Shown here: one piece after another, positions 26,805 through 36,579 of the stretch | Layout: each line of letters starts with the position of its first letter | Numbering within the stretch: position 1 is the first letter of the stretch | From: Afipia sp. | GTDB taxonomy: Bacteria; Pseudomonadota; Alphaproteobacteria; Rhizobiales; Xanthobacteraceae | Assembly (NCBI GenBank): GCA_024707075.1 | Contig: JANQAK010000003.1 | Span: forward strand, 992,001 to 1,056,000 | Length of the DNA stretch: 64,000 nt | Direction of reading: 5' to 3' | Program-made: the position numbers and the translations under genes | The notes under the pieces: model-generated | What the model saw: only the letters and a program-made list of their open reading frames with translations | The model's database searches: none | Told to the model about the DNA's origin: nothing

Positions 26805-27642
26805 ATGCTAGCGTCGGCGGCTGTTTCACGCTACCGAATGCAGATGAAGTCGCCCGCCCGATCCCGTCCCAAAGCCGCCCCCAAGCTGATCAAGCCGGGG
26901 CGCATCCAGTCCGTGTTGAAAACGCTCGGCAGCGAGATCGCGCAGGATCTGATTCCGGTCGGCTCGACCCTGCCGCCGGAGCACGATCTGGAAAGCCGTT
27001 TCGGCGTCGGCCGCGGCGTGGTGCGCGAGGCAATCAAGACCCTCGCCGCCAAGGGCCTCGTCAGCGTGCGTCCGCGCCACGGCACCCATGTCCGGCCGCG
27101 CGGCGACTGGAGCCTGCTCGACCGCGATGTGTTGAGCTGGCTGGTGGGAACGGACGAGCCCAATCGCGCGCTGCTGCTGGCGTTGCAGGAAGTGCGCCTC
27201 ATCATCGAGCCTGCCGCCGCGGCCCTTGCCGCCGAGCGCGCCACCGCGAAGGACCGCAAGCGCATCAACGCAGCGCTCGCCGCGATGGAAGCCTCGCACG
27301 ATGTGCCGACCGCGATCATCGCCGACAAGGCGTTTCATCTGGCGATCATCGACGCCACCCACAATCCGGTGCTGCAAGGTTTTCGCGGCGCCATCGATAC
27401 CATCCTGAGCGCGGTCTTCATGGTCGCCACCGGCAGCCCCGGCTGGTTCAACGAAAACCTGCCGAACCACGCCATCGCCGCCTACGCCATCACCGAAGGC
27501 AATGCCGAAAAAGGCCCGTGCCGCGATGCAGCAGGTACTCGGCTACACGCAGTTCAAGCTCTCCACGAAGAAGAAATACGGGCGCAACGCGCAGATTTCA
27601 GCGGGCGAGCCGAAACCGAAGCGCAAGCGCCGCATCGCCTGA
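26805..27642 (+). pseudogene. GntR/FadR-subfamily regulator, one-base frameshift near C-terminus
   Basis: The N-terminal winged helix is clear: GSTLPPEHDLESRFGVGRGV, REAIKTLAAKGLVSVRPRHG. The FCD ligand domain follows (VRLIIEPAAAALAAERA, DKAFHLAIIDATHNPVL). At the five-A run 27508-27512 the frame breaks; dropping one A gives KARAAMQQVLGYTQFKL and a Lys/Arg-rich end with stop at 27640-27642, restoring about 279 residues. As written, the frame runs on in unrelated sequence to 27650. The start is uncertain (26805, 26838 or 26844). The protein likely controls a sugar-acid, short-chain acid or similar gene set; its target is not evident here. Confidence 0.8.
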
Positions 27643-27651
27643 CGCGCTGAA

Positions 27652-27955
27652 GGACAAAGACATCCGCCGCTGCGCGAAGACCGCGGCTTGGTGCCGCAGC
27701 TCATCGCGGAGGACAATATCCTGCTGCCGCGCGCGGCTACAGTTTGTTTACGATGTGATCGGCAGACTAAGCACGATGCACGACCTGCCATTCGAGGGCA
27801 TGATACCTGCCCTGTCGAAGCGAATTTCCGATCTTCTTGTCCGGTTGAAGGGCAAAGGCTTAACTCTCTTGATGTCTCATTCTGATCTGAACCATTCGCA
27901 TACTTTATTCGATGCAAAGCTCATGATCGAACGCCGACCCGATCTTTCAACCTGA
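27652..27955 (+). pseudogene. Remnant of a LivF-like branched-chain ABC ATPase
   Basis: Two fragments in different frames resemble the LivF family. LREDRGLVPQLIAEDNILLP (from 27670) matches the region after the Walker A domain, and then, after an internal deletion, DLPFEGMIPALSKRISDLL with LKGKGLTLLMSHSDLNHSH (about 27781-27900) matches the segment just after Walker B through the H-loop. Walker A and signature motifs are absent. It sits between the GntR gene and the acyl-CoA ligase, suggesting that a transporter operon once stood here. Recognised by motif resemblance only. Confidence 0.6.
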
Positions 27956-27962
27956 CGCACGA

Positions 27963-28032
27963 GTGGTCCGATTCTAACATTGGCATCCCTTCTCAGCAGG
28001 CTTTCTTGCGAATGTTAGAATCGATGGACCAC
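27963..28032. repeat. Palindrome unit 1 of a three-part array
   Basis: GTGGTCC-GATTCTAACATT (27963-27981) pairs with 28011-28032, with a three-base asymmetric bulge (ATC) in the right arm. The loop is about 29 bases. The whole stretch 27956-28143 is non-coding. Confidence 0.85.
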
Positions 28033-28052
28033 TAGCAATCTATATTTGCTAG
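28032..28052. repeat. Palindrome unit 2 of a three-part array
   Basis: CTAGCAA (28032-28038) pairs with TTGCTAG (28046-28052) around TCTATAT. It shares its end bases with the flanking units and looks like a joint between them. Confidence 0.75.
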
Positions 28053-28123
28053 TGGAGTTCTGGATTTGACATTCGCTTTGCGAACTCGCCGCCAGCAGGA
28101 GCGAATGTCAAATCCACTCCACT
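28051..28123. repeat. Palindrome unit 3 of a three-part array
   Basis: AGTGGAGTTCTGGATTTGAC and the following ATTCGC (28051-28076) pair with 28101-28123 with a three-base bulge (TTC) in the left arm. Together with unit 1 it resembles a repeat family of this bacterial group. It ends 20 bases before the acyl-CoA ligase ATG. Confidence 0.85.
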
Positions 28124-28143
28124 AGATCAGGACAGGGAAGAAC

Positions 28144-29742
28144 ATGATGGACTGGTCGCAGTATCCTATCCCGGCGATGCGGCTGGAAGCTCGTTTTGGC
28201 GACCGTATCGTGCCGATGTTCAACCGCCGTCCGGCCAGCGTCTGGGCCATGGTGGCGGAGGCCGCCGCGCGAAACCCCGACGGCGAAGCGCTGGTGTGCG
28301 GCGACGAGCGCATGACGTGGCGCGAGGTCGCGCGAACGTCCGCGCAGATCGCCGCGGGCTTCAGGGAAATCGGCCTCAAGCCCGGCGACCGCGTCGCGCT
28401 GCTGCTCGGCAACCGCATCGAAGTCGTGCTGGCGCTGTACGGCGCGGCGCATCTCGGCCTGGTCAGCGTGATGCTCGGCATCCGGCAGCAAAAGCCGGAG
28501 ATCGCCTACGTGCTCACCGACAGCGGCGCGAAGGCGCTGATCCATGAAGACGAACTGGCCGAACGCCTGCCGGATTCCGCCGAGTTGCCGCAGTTGCTTC
28601 ATCGCATCTCGATCGGCGGGACCGCCGGTTCGCTGGCGTTTTCGGATCTGGTCGCGACCGAAACATCGCAGGCGCCAACGGCCGTGCGCGAAGAAGACAC
28701 CGCCATGATCCTCTATACATCGGGGACCACCGGCAAGCCGAAGGGCGCGATGCTGGCGCATTGCAATCTGGTGCATTCGGCGATGGTCTACGAAGCCTGC
28801 CTTGGCCTGCGCAGCGACGACCGCTCGATCGCCGCCGTTCCGCTGGCCCATGTCACCGGCATCGCCGCCAACATCATGCCGATGGCGCGATGCGCCGGCG
28901 CGCTCATCATCGTCGCCGAGTTCAAGGCGGCGGACTATCTCCGGACTGCATCGCGCGAACGCGTCACGCACACGGTGATGGTGCCGGCGATGTACAATCT
29001 CTGCCTCTTGCAAATCGATTTCGATTCCTACGACCTTTCCGCCTGGCGGATCGGCGGCTATGGCGGCGCGCCGATGCCGGTCGCGACCATCGAACGGCTT
29101 GCCGAACGGCTGCCCGGATTGAAACTCGTCAATGCCTACGGATCGACCGAGACCTCGTCGCCGTCGACGATCATGCCGCCGGAATTCACCGGCAGCCACA
29201 GCGACAGCGTCGGTCTTCCATGTCCCGGCGCGGACATCGTGGTGATGGACGCAACCGGCCGCGAAGTGCCGCGCGGCGAGATCGGAGAAATCTGGATTCG
29301 CAGCGCGTCGGTCGTGAAGGGCTACTGGAACAATCCGCGCGCGACGGTGGAGGGCTTCACCTCCGGCTACTGGCATTCCGGAGATCTCGGATCGATCGAC
29401 GCGGACAACTTCGTGCGCGTCTTCGACCGGCAGAAGGACATGATCAACCGCGGCGGTCTCAAGATTTTTTCCGCTGAAGTCGAGTCGGTGCTTGCAGCGC
29501 ATCCCGCCGTCGTCGAAAGCGCGGTCATCGCGCGGCCGTGCCCCGTGCTCGGCGAACGCGTGCATGCCGTCGTCGTGGTCCGCGCCGACATCGACTCGCC
29601 GGCGCTGCGCTCCTGGTGCGCCGAACGCCTCTCGGATTATAAAGTGCCCGAGACCATCGTCATCTCCACTGAGCCGCTGCCGCGCAACGCCAACGGCAAG
29701 ATCCTGAAGAGAGATCTGCGTGACGAGATGACGGATGCCTAA
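28144..29742 (+). CDS. Acyl-CoA ligase (class I adenylate-forming enzyme)
   Basis: A 532-residue ANL-superfamily enzyme that activates a carboxylic acid as acyl-AMP and then acyl-CoA. Motifs in order: LYTSGTTGKPKGAMLAH (P-loop, about 190-206), GYGGAPMP, NAYGSTETSSP, WHSGDLGSIDADNFVRVFDR and the C-terminal PRNANGKILKRDL with the catalytic lysine. The acid substrate cannot be told; the FadD-like layout suits a medium- or aryl-type acid. AGGGAAG precedes ATG 28144. The upstream GntR gene and transporter remnant suggest a decayed catabolic cluster. Confidence 0.9.
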   Translation: MMDWSQYPIPAMRLEARFGDRIVPMFNRRPASVWAMVAEAAARNPDGEALVCGDERMTWREVARTSAQIAAGFREIGLKPGDRVALLLGNRIEVVLALYGAAHLGLVSVMLGIRQQKPEIAYVLTDSGAKALIHEDELAERLPDSAELPQLLHRISIGGTAGSLAFSDLVATETSQAPTAVREEDTAMILYTSGTTGKPKGAMLAHCNLVHSAMVYEACLGLRSDDRSIAAVPLAHVTGIAANIMPMARCAGALIIVAEFKAADYLRTASRERVTHTVMVPAMYNLCLLQIDFDSYDLSAWRIGGYGGAPMPVATIERLAERLPGLKLVNAYGSTETSSPSTIMPPEFTGSHSDSVGLPCPGADIVVMDATGREVPRGEIGEIWIRSASVVKGYWNNPRATVEGFTSGYWHSGDLGSIDADNFVRVFDRQKDMINRGGLKIFSAEVESVLAAHPAVVESAVIARPCPVLGERVHAVVVVRADIDSPALRSWCAERLSDYKVPETIVISTEPLPRNANGKILKRDLRDEMTDA

Positions 29743-29906
29743 GCCGAGCGGACAGCCTGACGCCGGTGAAGCCTCGCGATGAGACTGCGCCAATTCAGGC
29801 CGTTATGCCCTCAGCAAGACGACGACTGCGCGCAAAACGCCGGACACCATTTCGCCTTTTGTATCCAAGTCCGCCGCCATTTTGCCATTTGTAAAAACGA
29901 GCAAAA

Positions 29907-30431
29907 TCAGGAGCGCGCGCGGACCCGCTTCGCCTTGGTTTGATCCTTGGCTTGATCCTTGGGCGGGTCCCGCACGCGATCGGCCTCGGGCGGAGTTTCG
30001 CCCGTCGTCTTGATCCGGGCCTTCATGTCGATGAGGGTCTGGAGGGTTGCTTCGATTGCCGTTTTAGAAACATCGCTCAGGACGTCAGTGGCGATGTCGT
30101 CGCGCAGGCTGTCGAGATCGTCGACCAGTTGCCGTCCTTTCGCGGTCAGGAACAGCTTGTTGGCCCGCCGGTCGGCAGGATCGGGTTTGCGCTCCAGCAG
30201 TTTGTGCTCCACCAGCCGGTCCAGCAGCCGCACCAGCGAAATCGGCTGCAACTCAAGCACATCTGCGAGATCGACCTGCGATAGTCCTTCCTGCTGCCGC
30301 AATCGGAACAGCACAATCCACTGCGCGCGCGTGGTCCCGCGGCCCTTTGCCCGCTGGTCGATATGGTTGCGCAAAAGACGAGATGTCTCAACGAGTTGCG
30401 CAACCAACTGACGTTTCAGATCGAGCGACAT
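29907..30431 (-). CDS. MarR family transcriptional regulator
   Basis: A 174-residue winged-helix regulator: TTRAQWIVLFRLRQQEGLSQ, VDLADVLELQPISLVRLLDR and ERKPDPADRRANKLFLTAKG are the standard MarR recognition-helix and wing motifs. The tail after residue 150 is Lys/Asp-rich and probably disordered. It is divergent from the MFP-RND pair and likely represses it; a 21-base dyad lies between them. The 164-base gap downstream to the acyl-CoA ligase has no gene. Confidence 0.92.
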   Translation of the reverse strand: MSLDLKRQLVAQLVETSRLLRNHIDQRAKGRGTTRAQWIVLFRLRQQEGLSQVDLADVLELQPISLVRLLDRLVEHKLLERKPDPADRRANKLFLTAKGRQLVDDLDSLRDDIATDVLSDVSKTAIEATLQTLIDMKARIKTTGETPPEADRVRDPPKDQAKDQTKAKRVRARS

Positions 30432-30472
30432 TTGCAGGGTGTGACCTGAACCTTTCCAAGAATTAATGGTGC

Positions 30473-30493
30473 GCCTGCATACTAAGTGCAGGC
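30473..30493. promoter_or_regulatory. 21-base dyad, probable MarR operator
   Basis: GCCTGCA and TGCAGGC (30473-30479, 30487-30493) are perfect arms around TACTAAG, in the 117-base region between the divergent marR-type gene and the efflux adaptor. A further TGCAGG half-site lies at 30433-30438, just ahead of the regulator's start codon. Confidence 0.62.
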
Positions 30494-30548
30494 TTATTGA
30501 TTATAGAGTTATATTTGATCGCCACTTCAAAAAGCAATTGAGATCGGT

Positions 30549-31700
30549 ATGGCAAAGCGTCGCATTCCAACCTGGGCCTATTACATCGCGGCACTCGTTC
30601 TGGTCGGAGGCGTCTATTTCGCTTGGCCCCGGCATCAGACCCAGGATGTCTCGACCAGCAAAGCTCCGCCCGCCGTTCCGGTCACGGTGGCAAGCGTTAC
30701 GAAGGCGGATTTTCCGGTTTATCTCACCGGGCTTGGAACGGTTCAGGGCTTTAACACCGTCACGGTGCGTACGCGGGTCGATGGCCAGATCAACCAGATC
30801 GCCTTCAAGGAAGGCCAGTTGGTCAAGGAAGGCGACCTGATCGCGCAGATCGATCCGCGTCCCTTCCAGGCCGCTCTTGATCAGGCCAAGGCCAAGAAAA
30901 CGCAGGACGAAGCCAGCATCGCCAACGCACAACGCGATCTACAGCGCTCCACCAAACTCGGCGACTTCGCCACCAAGCAAACCGTCGATACCCAAACCTC
31001 GGCCGTCCAGCAACTCACCGCGCAGATCGCGGCCGATGACGCAGCCATCTTCAACGCGCAGACGCAGCTCGATTATGCCAGTATCCGCGCGCCGATTTCG
31101 GGTGTCACCGGCATCCGCCAGGTCGACGTCGGCAACATCGTCAACGCGGCCACGCAAACCGGCATCGTCACCATCGCGCAGGTCGAACCGATCTCCGTGA
31201 TCTTTACCGCGCCTGAGGAACAGCTTCCCGCTATTGCAGCAGCCCTTCGCGCGGGTGAAACAAAGGTCACCGCGCTGACCGCCGATGGCCGCAAGGTGCT
31301 ATCCGAAGGCATCCTGTCGCTCATGAACAATCAGGTCGACACCACCAGCGGAACCATCCGCCTCAAGGCGACGTTCGATAACAAGGATCATGCGTTGTGG
31401 CCCGGCCTGTCGGTGTCAACGCGTCTGCTGGTCAACACGATCAAGGATGCGACCGTCATGCCGGACGATGCCGTGCAGCATGGCACCGACGGTCTTTATG
31501 TATTTGTCGTCGCCGACGGCAACAAGGCCGATGTTCGCAAGGTCAAGGTCGGCCCCTCGACGGACAGCAAGACGCTCGTGGAGAGCGGTGTCAGCGCCGG
31601 TGAGCAGGTGGTGACGCGCGGACAATATCGCGTCCAGCCCGGATCGCCGCTCGCAGTGAGCGTTGCAAGCTCCGGCCAGTCCACGGTGAAGGCCGACTGA
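30549..31700 (+). CDS. RND efflux periplasmic adaptor, MdtA-like
   Basis: A 383-residue HlyD-family adaptor anchored by an N-terminal membrane helix (about residues 9-25). Motifs: [40 protein letters not shown] (lipoyl half), a coiled-coil hairpin around 110-160, and [20 protein letters not shown]. This set is typical of MdtA/MuxA adaptors that pair with MdtBC-type pumps. One base separates its stop from the pump start. Confidence 0.92.
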   Translation: MAKRRIPTWAYYIAALVLVGGVYFAWPRHQTQDVSTSKAPPAVPVTVASVTKADFPVYLTGLGTVQGFNTVTVRTRVDGQINQIAFKEGQLVKEGDLIAQIDPRPFQAALDQAKAKKTQDEASIANAQRDLQRSTKLGDFATKQTVDTQTSAVQQLTAQIAADDAAIFNAQTQLDYASIRAPISGVTGIRQVDVGNIVNAATQTGIVTIAQVEPISVIFTAPEEQLPAIAAALRAGETKVTALTADGRKVLSEGILSLMNNQVDTTSGTIRLKATFDNKDHALWPGLSVSTRLLVNTIKDATVMPDDAVQHGTDGLYVFVVADGNKADVRKVKVGPSTDSKTLVESGVSAGEQVVTRGQYRVQPGSPLAVSVASSGQSTVKAD

Positions 31701-31701
31701 G

Positions 31702-34700
31702 ATGAGCAACACCCCGGACAACACCACAGGTCACGGCATTTCCGGCCCGTTCATTCGCTATCCGATCGCGACATCACTGCTGATGGCCGGCATTCTGTTC
31801 GTCGGCCTTGTTGCATATCCCTTGCTGCCGGTCGCACCGCTGCCGCAGGTCGACTTCCCGACCATTCAGGTCTCGGCGAAGTCTTCCCGGCGCCAGCCCT
31901 GAAACGATGGCGTCATCGGTGGCGCAGCCGCTGGAACGGCAGTTCGCCCAGATCCCCGGCGTCGCGCAGATGACCTCGACCAGTTCGCTGGGATCGACGT
32001 CCGTCACCATCCAGTTCGATCTCAACCGCAACATCGACGGCGCGGCGAATGACGTACAGGGCGCGATCAACGCCGCCGGCGGCCAGTTGCCGAAGACACT
32101 CCCCAGCCCGCCGACCTACCGCAAGGTCAATCCGGCGGACTCGCCGATCCTGCTGCTGTCGGTGACGTCGGATACGCTGCCGCTGATCGATGTCGACGAT
32201 TATGCCGACACGCAGATGGCGCAGCAGATCAGCCAGATTTCCGGCGTGGCGCAGGTCACTATCGGCGGCCAGCAGAAGCCGGCGATCCGCATCCAGATCG
32301 ACCCCGCAAAACTGGTCGCCAAGAATTTGCAGCTTGAGGACGTTCGCAGCCAGATCGCCATCACCACCGTCGATAATCCCAAAGGCAATATCGACGGAAC
32401 GACACGCAGCTACACCATTTACGCCAACGACCAGTTGCCGAAATCAAAAGACTGGAACGACGTCATCGTTGCTTATCGCAACGGCGGCCCATTGCGCATT
32501 CGCGATATCGGTCAGGCGGTGTCCGGTCCAGAGGACGCCAAGCAGGCGGCATGGGCCAATGGCAAGCGCGGCGTCTTCCTAGTGGTCTTCAAGCAGCCTG
32601 GCGCCAACGTCATCGACACCGTCGACAAGATCAAGGCGCAGTTGCCCCGCCTCGTGGCGTCGATTCCGCCGACGATCAAGGTTTCGGTGCTGAGCGACCG
32701 CACGCAGACCATCCGCGCCGCCGTCGAAGACGTTCAGTTCACGCTGCTGCTCACCATCGCTCTCGTGGTCATGGTGATCTTCGTATTCCTGCGAAGCGTA
32801 TGGGCGACCATCATTCCAAGTGTCACCGTGCCTTTGGCGCTGCTCGGCGCCTGCGCCTTGATGTGGGGATCGGCTATACCCTCGACAACCTGTCGCTGAT
32901 GGCACTGACTATTTCCGTTGGCTTCGTCGTCGACGACGCCATCGTCATGCTTGAAAACATCAGCCGCTATATCGAGCAAGGCGAAGACCCGTACTCAGCC
33001 GCCCTCAAGGGCGCGGGCGAGATCGGCTTTACGATTGTCTCGATCAGTATTTCGCTGGTCGCCGTGCTCATTCCCCTGCTGCTGATGGGCGGTATCATCG
33101 GGCGCTTGTTCCGGGAGTTCGCCGTCACGCTGGCGATGACCATTTTCGTCTCGCTGATCGTGTCGCTGACGCTGACGCCGATGATGGCCTCGCGCTTTTT
33201 GAAAGCACATACCGGCGAGGTTCAGCACGGCAAGCTCTATCAGCTCAGCGAGCGCTTCTTCGATACGATGCTGCGGGGATATGAGTGGGGCCTCGATCTC
33301 GTGCTGCGCTGGCGATTCACGACCCTGATGGTTTTCTTCGGAACCGTCGTGCTGTCCGGCTATCTGTTCGTCATCATCCCGAAGGGCTTTTTCCCGCAAC
33401 AGGACACCGGCCTGATCACCGGCATCACCGAAGGCGGGCAGGATATCTCCTTTGCTGAAATGTCGCGCATTCAGGCCGGCATCGGCGCGATCATCCAGAA
33501 AGACCCGGCGGTCGCCAGCATTGCGATGGCCATTGGCGGCGGCGGCAATGCGCTGAACAACGGCCGCATGTTCATCACCTTGAAGCCACGTGATGAGCGC
33601 GATGTGAGCGCGCAGCAGATCATCGCAAGGCTACGGCCGCAGTTCGACAAACTGGAAGGCGCGCGCGTCTTCCTTCAGGCGGCGCAGGACGTCCGCCTCG
33701 GTGGCCGCGCCACCCGCACCCAGTTCGAATACACCTTGCAGGATGCGAATCTTGATGAGCTAAACACATGGGCGCCGAAGATTCTGGAAAAGGTGAAAAC
33801 CCTCCCCGAATTGCGCGACGTCGCCACCGACCAGCAGACGCTCGGCACGACCCTGACGCTGACCATCGATCGCGATACGGCGTCTCGCTTCGGCATCCAG
33901 CCACAACTCATCGACGATACGCTGGCGGATGCGTTCGGCCAGCGGCAGGTCGCGCAGTACTTCACGCAGGTCAACAGTTATCACGTGATCCTGGAAATCC
34001 TGCCGGAGCTTCAAGGCACCACAGAAACGCTAAACAAAATCTACATCAAGTCGCCCACCACCGGCGATCAGGTCCCGCTATCGGCCTTCGTGCGCTGGAC
34101 CACGGTGCCGGTACGTCCGCTGTCGATCAGCCATCAGGGTCAGTTCCCGGCGACAACGATCAGCTTCAATCTCGCACAGGGCACCGCGCTCGGTCAGGCC
34201 ACTGACGCCATCCAGCGCGCGGTCGCGGAGCTTGGCGCGCCGCCCACCGTCAACGGCAGCTTCCAGGGCACCGCGCAGGCGTTCCAGCAATCACTCGGAA
34301 CCGTCCCGCTGCTGATCCTCGCCGCGCTGATTGTCGTCTACCTGATCCTGGGTATCCTGTACGAAAGTTACATCCATCCACTCACGATCATTTCCACCCT
34401 GCCCTCGGCGGGTGTCGGCGCGCTGGCGATGCTCATGCTGTTCGGCTTCGACTTCAGCCTGATCGGCCTGATCGGAATTGTGTTGTTGATCGGTATCGTG
34501 AAGAAGAACGGCATCATGCTGGTGGACTTCGCCATCGCCGCGGAGCGTGAGGAGAACCTCACGCCGGAAGACGCCATCCGCAAGGCTGCCTTGATCCGCT
34601 TCCGCCCGATCATGATGACCACGATGGCGGCTTTGCTCGGCGGCGTTCCGTTGATGCTGGGAACGGGCACTGGCTCCGAGATCCGGCAGCCGCTCGGATA

Positions 34701-34869
34701 TGCGATGGTCGGCGGGCTCGTTGTCAGTCAAGCGCTCACCCTGTTCACGACGCCGGTCGTCTATCTCTACCTCGACAAGCTATCCAGCATGTTCTCGAAG
34801 GTCGGCCACGCGAAGAAGGAAGCCCCGCTCCCGCGCATGTCCGAGGAAGTGTCGGAAGCCGCGGAGTGA
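31702..34869 (+). pseudogene. RND efflux pump, MdtB/MdtC-like, two compensating frameshifts
   Basis: Encodes an RND pump of about 1055 residues if two single-base faults are corrected. Frame 1 runs from ATG 31702 through [18 protein letters not shown] and breaks at 31882, where an extra T turns [12 protein letters not shown] into an early stop at 31898-31900. The next frame holds until the GGGG at 32865-32868, where one missing G breaks LMWGIGYTLDNLSLMALT. From there GFVVDDAIVMLENISRYIEQ (proton-relay aspartates) to the stop at 34869 is intact. Protein-level conservation is complete across both breaks, so sequence error or very recent loss is likely. Partner of the MdtA-like adaptor. Confidence 0.85.
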
Positions 34870-34881
34870 TCCACTCCGGCT

Positions 34882-35229
34882 TCAGTGACTGATCATCCAG
34901 GGCCTCGCCGTCGGAAAGCCTTTCGCTCCGCTGCGGGTCTTCGTGACCAGCCGCGCAGACTTCTTGCTCGTCGAACAGCAACTACAGCCTGCACCGTGTT
35001 TGGTCGACTTGTATTGATCGAGCGTCATCGGAGCGTGACGGCTCCGCTCATTGGTCGCATGGGCCTTGCGTGTTTCAGCCGGCATGCAAGCGAAATGCGG
35101 AGCGGTCAGAATGACGCGCGGCGCTTCGGTGGCGCAGTTCGGACACTCCTGCGGCTCATCACATTCAGCCATCGGCCGCATGTCGGTGAACGGTCCGCAG
35201 TCATTGCAAAGATATTCATAAACCGGCAC
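34882..35229 (-). CDS. fmdB: FmdB family zinc-ribbon protein
   Basis: A 115-residue protein starting at GTG 35229 (VPVYEYLCNDCG), preceded by GGGAG. The FmdB zinc ribbon uses Cys8/Cys11 and Cys29/Cys32 (two CxxC). The C-terminal half adds another cysteine cluster (GAGCSCCS). FmdB was named in Methylophilus as a putative regulator of formamidase; its biochemistry is unsettled. It lies behind fmdA beyond a terminator-like hairpin. The frame is open 73 codons further upstream without homology. Confidence 0.85.
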   Translation of the reverse strand: MPVYEYLCNDCGPFTDMRPMAECDEPQECPNCATEAPRVILTAPHFACMPAETRKAHATNERSRHAPMTLDQYKSTKHGAGCSCCSTSKKSARLVTKTRSGAKGFPTARPWMISH

Positions 35230-35269
35230 AGCCCGTCTCCCTGAATCTGGCGTTATCCGACGTCCGGCG

Positions 35270-35301
35270 AAAAGACACGGGAGCGCGTTGGCTCCCGTGT
35301 C
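35270..35301 (-). terminator. Terminator/attenuator between fmdA and fmdB
   Basis: GACACGGGAGC (35274-35284) pairs perfectly with GCTCCCGTGTC (35291-35301) across a six-base loop. On the minus strand it starts 8 bases after the fmdA stop and is followed by TTTT, so it should end or reduce transcription before fmdB. Confidence 0.8.
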
Positions 35302-35308
35302 GTCGCAC

Positions 35309-36547
35309 TTATTTGTCCTGCGAAATCGGCATTTGAATCGACCCGTCGATGAACTTGGTCGGGCCTGCCGCCGAAGGATTGATGTCGAAGTCGAAGATCT
35401 GCGTCGGCACCCACAGCGTCGCGCAGGAGTTTGGAATGTCGACGACACCCGAGAAATGACCCTGTACTGGCGCCACGCCGAGGATCGAATGCGCCTGCGC
35501 GCCGGAATAGCCGAACTTCTTCAGATATTCGATCGCATTGAGGCACGCCTGACGATAGGCGACATTGGCGTCGAGGTAATACTGCTTGCCCTGCTCATCG
35601 ACCGAAATACCCTCGAAGATCAGGTAGTCATTGTAGTTGGGCGTGATCGGCGACGGCTTGAAGATCGGGTTCTTGATCCCGTACTTCGCCATGCCATCCT
35701 TGATGAGGTTCACCTTGATGTGCATCCACGCCCCGTACATCTCGATGGCGCCGCAGAAGGTGATTTCACCGTCGCCTTGGCTGAAGTGCAAGTCGCCCAT
35801 CGAAAGGCCCGCACCATCAACATAGACGGGGAAGTAAATCTTCGAGCCTCGCGACAAATCCTTGATGTCGCAGTTGCCACCGTGCTCGCGGGGCGGAACA
35901 GTACGCGCGCCTTCGGACGCAACCTTGTTCCACTTGTCGTCGCCCTTCTTGAGCTTGCCGAGGTGCGCCGTCCCGGGAAAGGTCGGATTGGCGAGCGGCG
36001 GAACGCGGGTCGGATCGGTGTCGATCAGTCCCTGTTCGCGGCTGTTCCACTTTTCCAGCAGGTCCTTGCTCGGCAGCGTACCAATCAGGCCGGGATGGAT
36101 CAGGCCGGCGAAGCCGACGCCCGGAACGTGGCGCGAGCGCGTGAAGAGGCCCTCGTAGTGCCAGATCGACTTCTGCGCGAGCGGGAAATGATCGGTAAGA
36201 AATCCGCCGCCGTTCTTCTTCGAGAAGAAGCCGTTGAAACCCCATTCGTGGCCCTTGAGCGAGCCGGCATCGAGAATATCGACAACCAGCAGGTCTCCCG
36301 GGGCCGCGCCCTTCACGCCGATCGGGCCCGAGAGGTAGTGAACCGTGGTGAGGTCGACATCGCGGATGTCATCCGCGGAATCGTTATTCGCGATCGCGCC
36401 GCCGGTCCAGTCCACCGTTTCAACAATGAAATCAGCGCCGGGCTCGACCCATGTGGCGATCGGAATATCCGGATGCCAGCGATTGTGAAGGAATTCGTTT
36501 TCAGTCGCCGGCTTGGACAGGTCGACCGAGATCAGTGTTTCTGGCAT
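35309..36547 (-). CDS. fmdA: Formamidase (acetamidase/formamidase family)
   Basis: Hydrolyses formamide to formate and ammonia. The 412-residue length and sequence fit FmdA closely: PETLISVDLSKPATENEFLH at the N-terminus, WVEPGADFIVETVDWTGGAI, GAAPGDLLVVDILD, GFAGLIHPGLIGTLPS, FSQGDGEITFCGAIEM and GVAPVQGHFSGVVDIPN. Cytosolic, no signal peptide. It follows the urtABCDE-like transporter genes on the same strand, 32 bases after urtE, the arrangement known for amide-uptake clusters. Acetamide or other short amides are possible extra substrates. Confidence 0.93.
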   Translation of the reverse strand: MPETLISVDLSKPATENEFLHNRWHPDIPIATWVEPGADFIVETVDWTGGAIANNDSADDIRDVDLTTVHYLSGPIGVKGAAPGDLLVVDILDAGSLKGHEWGFNGFFSKKNGGGFLTDHFPLAQKSIWHYEGLFTRSRHVPGVGFAGLIHPGLIGTLPSKDLLEKWNSREQGLIDTDPTRVPPLANPTFPGTAHLGKLKKGDDKWNKVASEGARTVPPREHGGNCDIKDLSRGSKIYFPVYVDGAGLSMGDLHFSQGDGEITFCGAIEMYGAWMHIKVNLIKDGMAKYGIKNPIFKPSPITPNYNDYLIFEGISVDEQGKQYYLDANVAYRQACLNAIEYLKKFGYSGAQAHSILGVAPVQGHFSGVVDIPNSCATLWVPTQIFDFDINPSAAGPTKFIDGSIQMPISQDK

Positions 36548-36579
36548 TATGATGCTCCCCTTGGTTACAAACGACGTTT

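Noticed and set aside
35230-35448. 73-residue extension of FmdB
   Set aside because: It would overlap fmdA and the terminator hairpin and carries no zinc-ribbon sequence; GTG 35229 has a good ribosome site.
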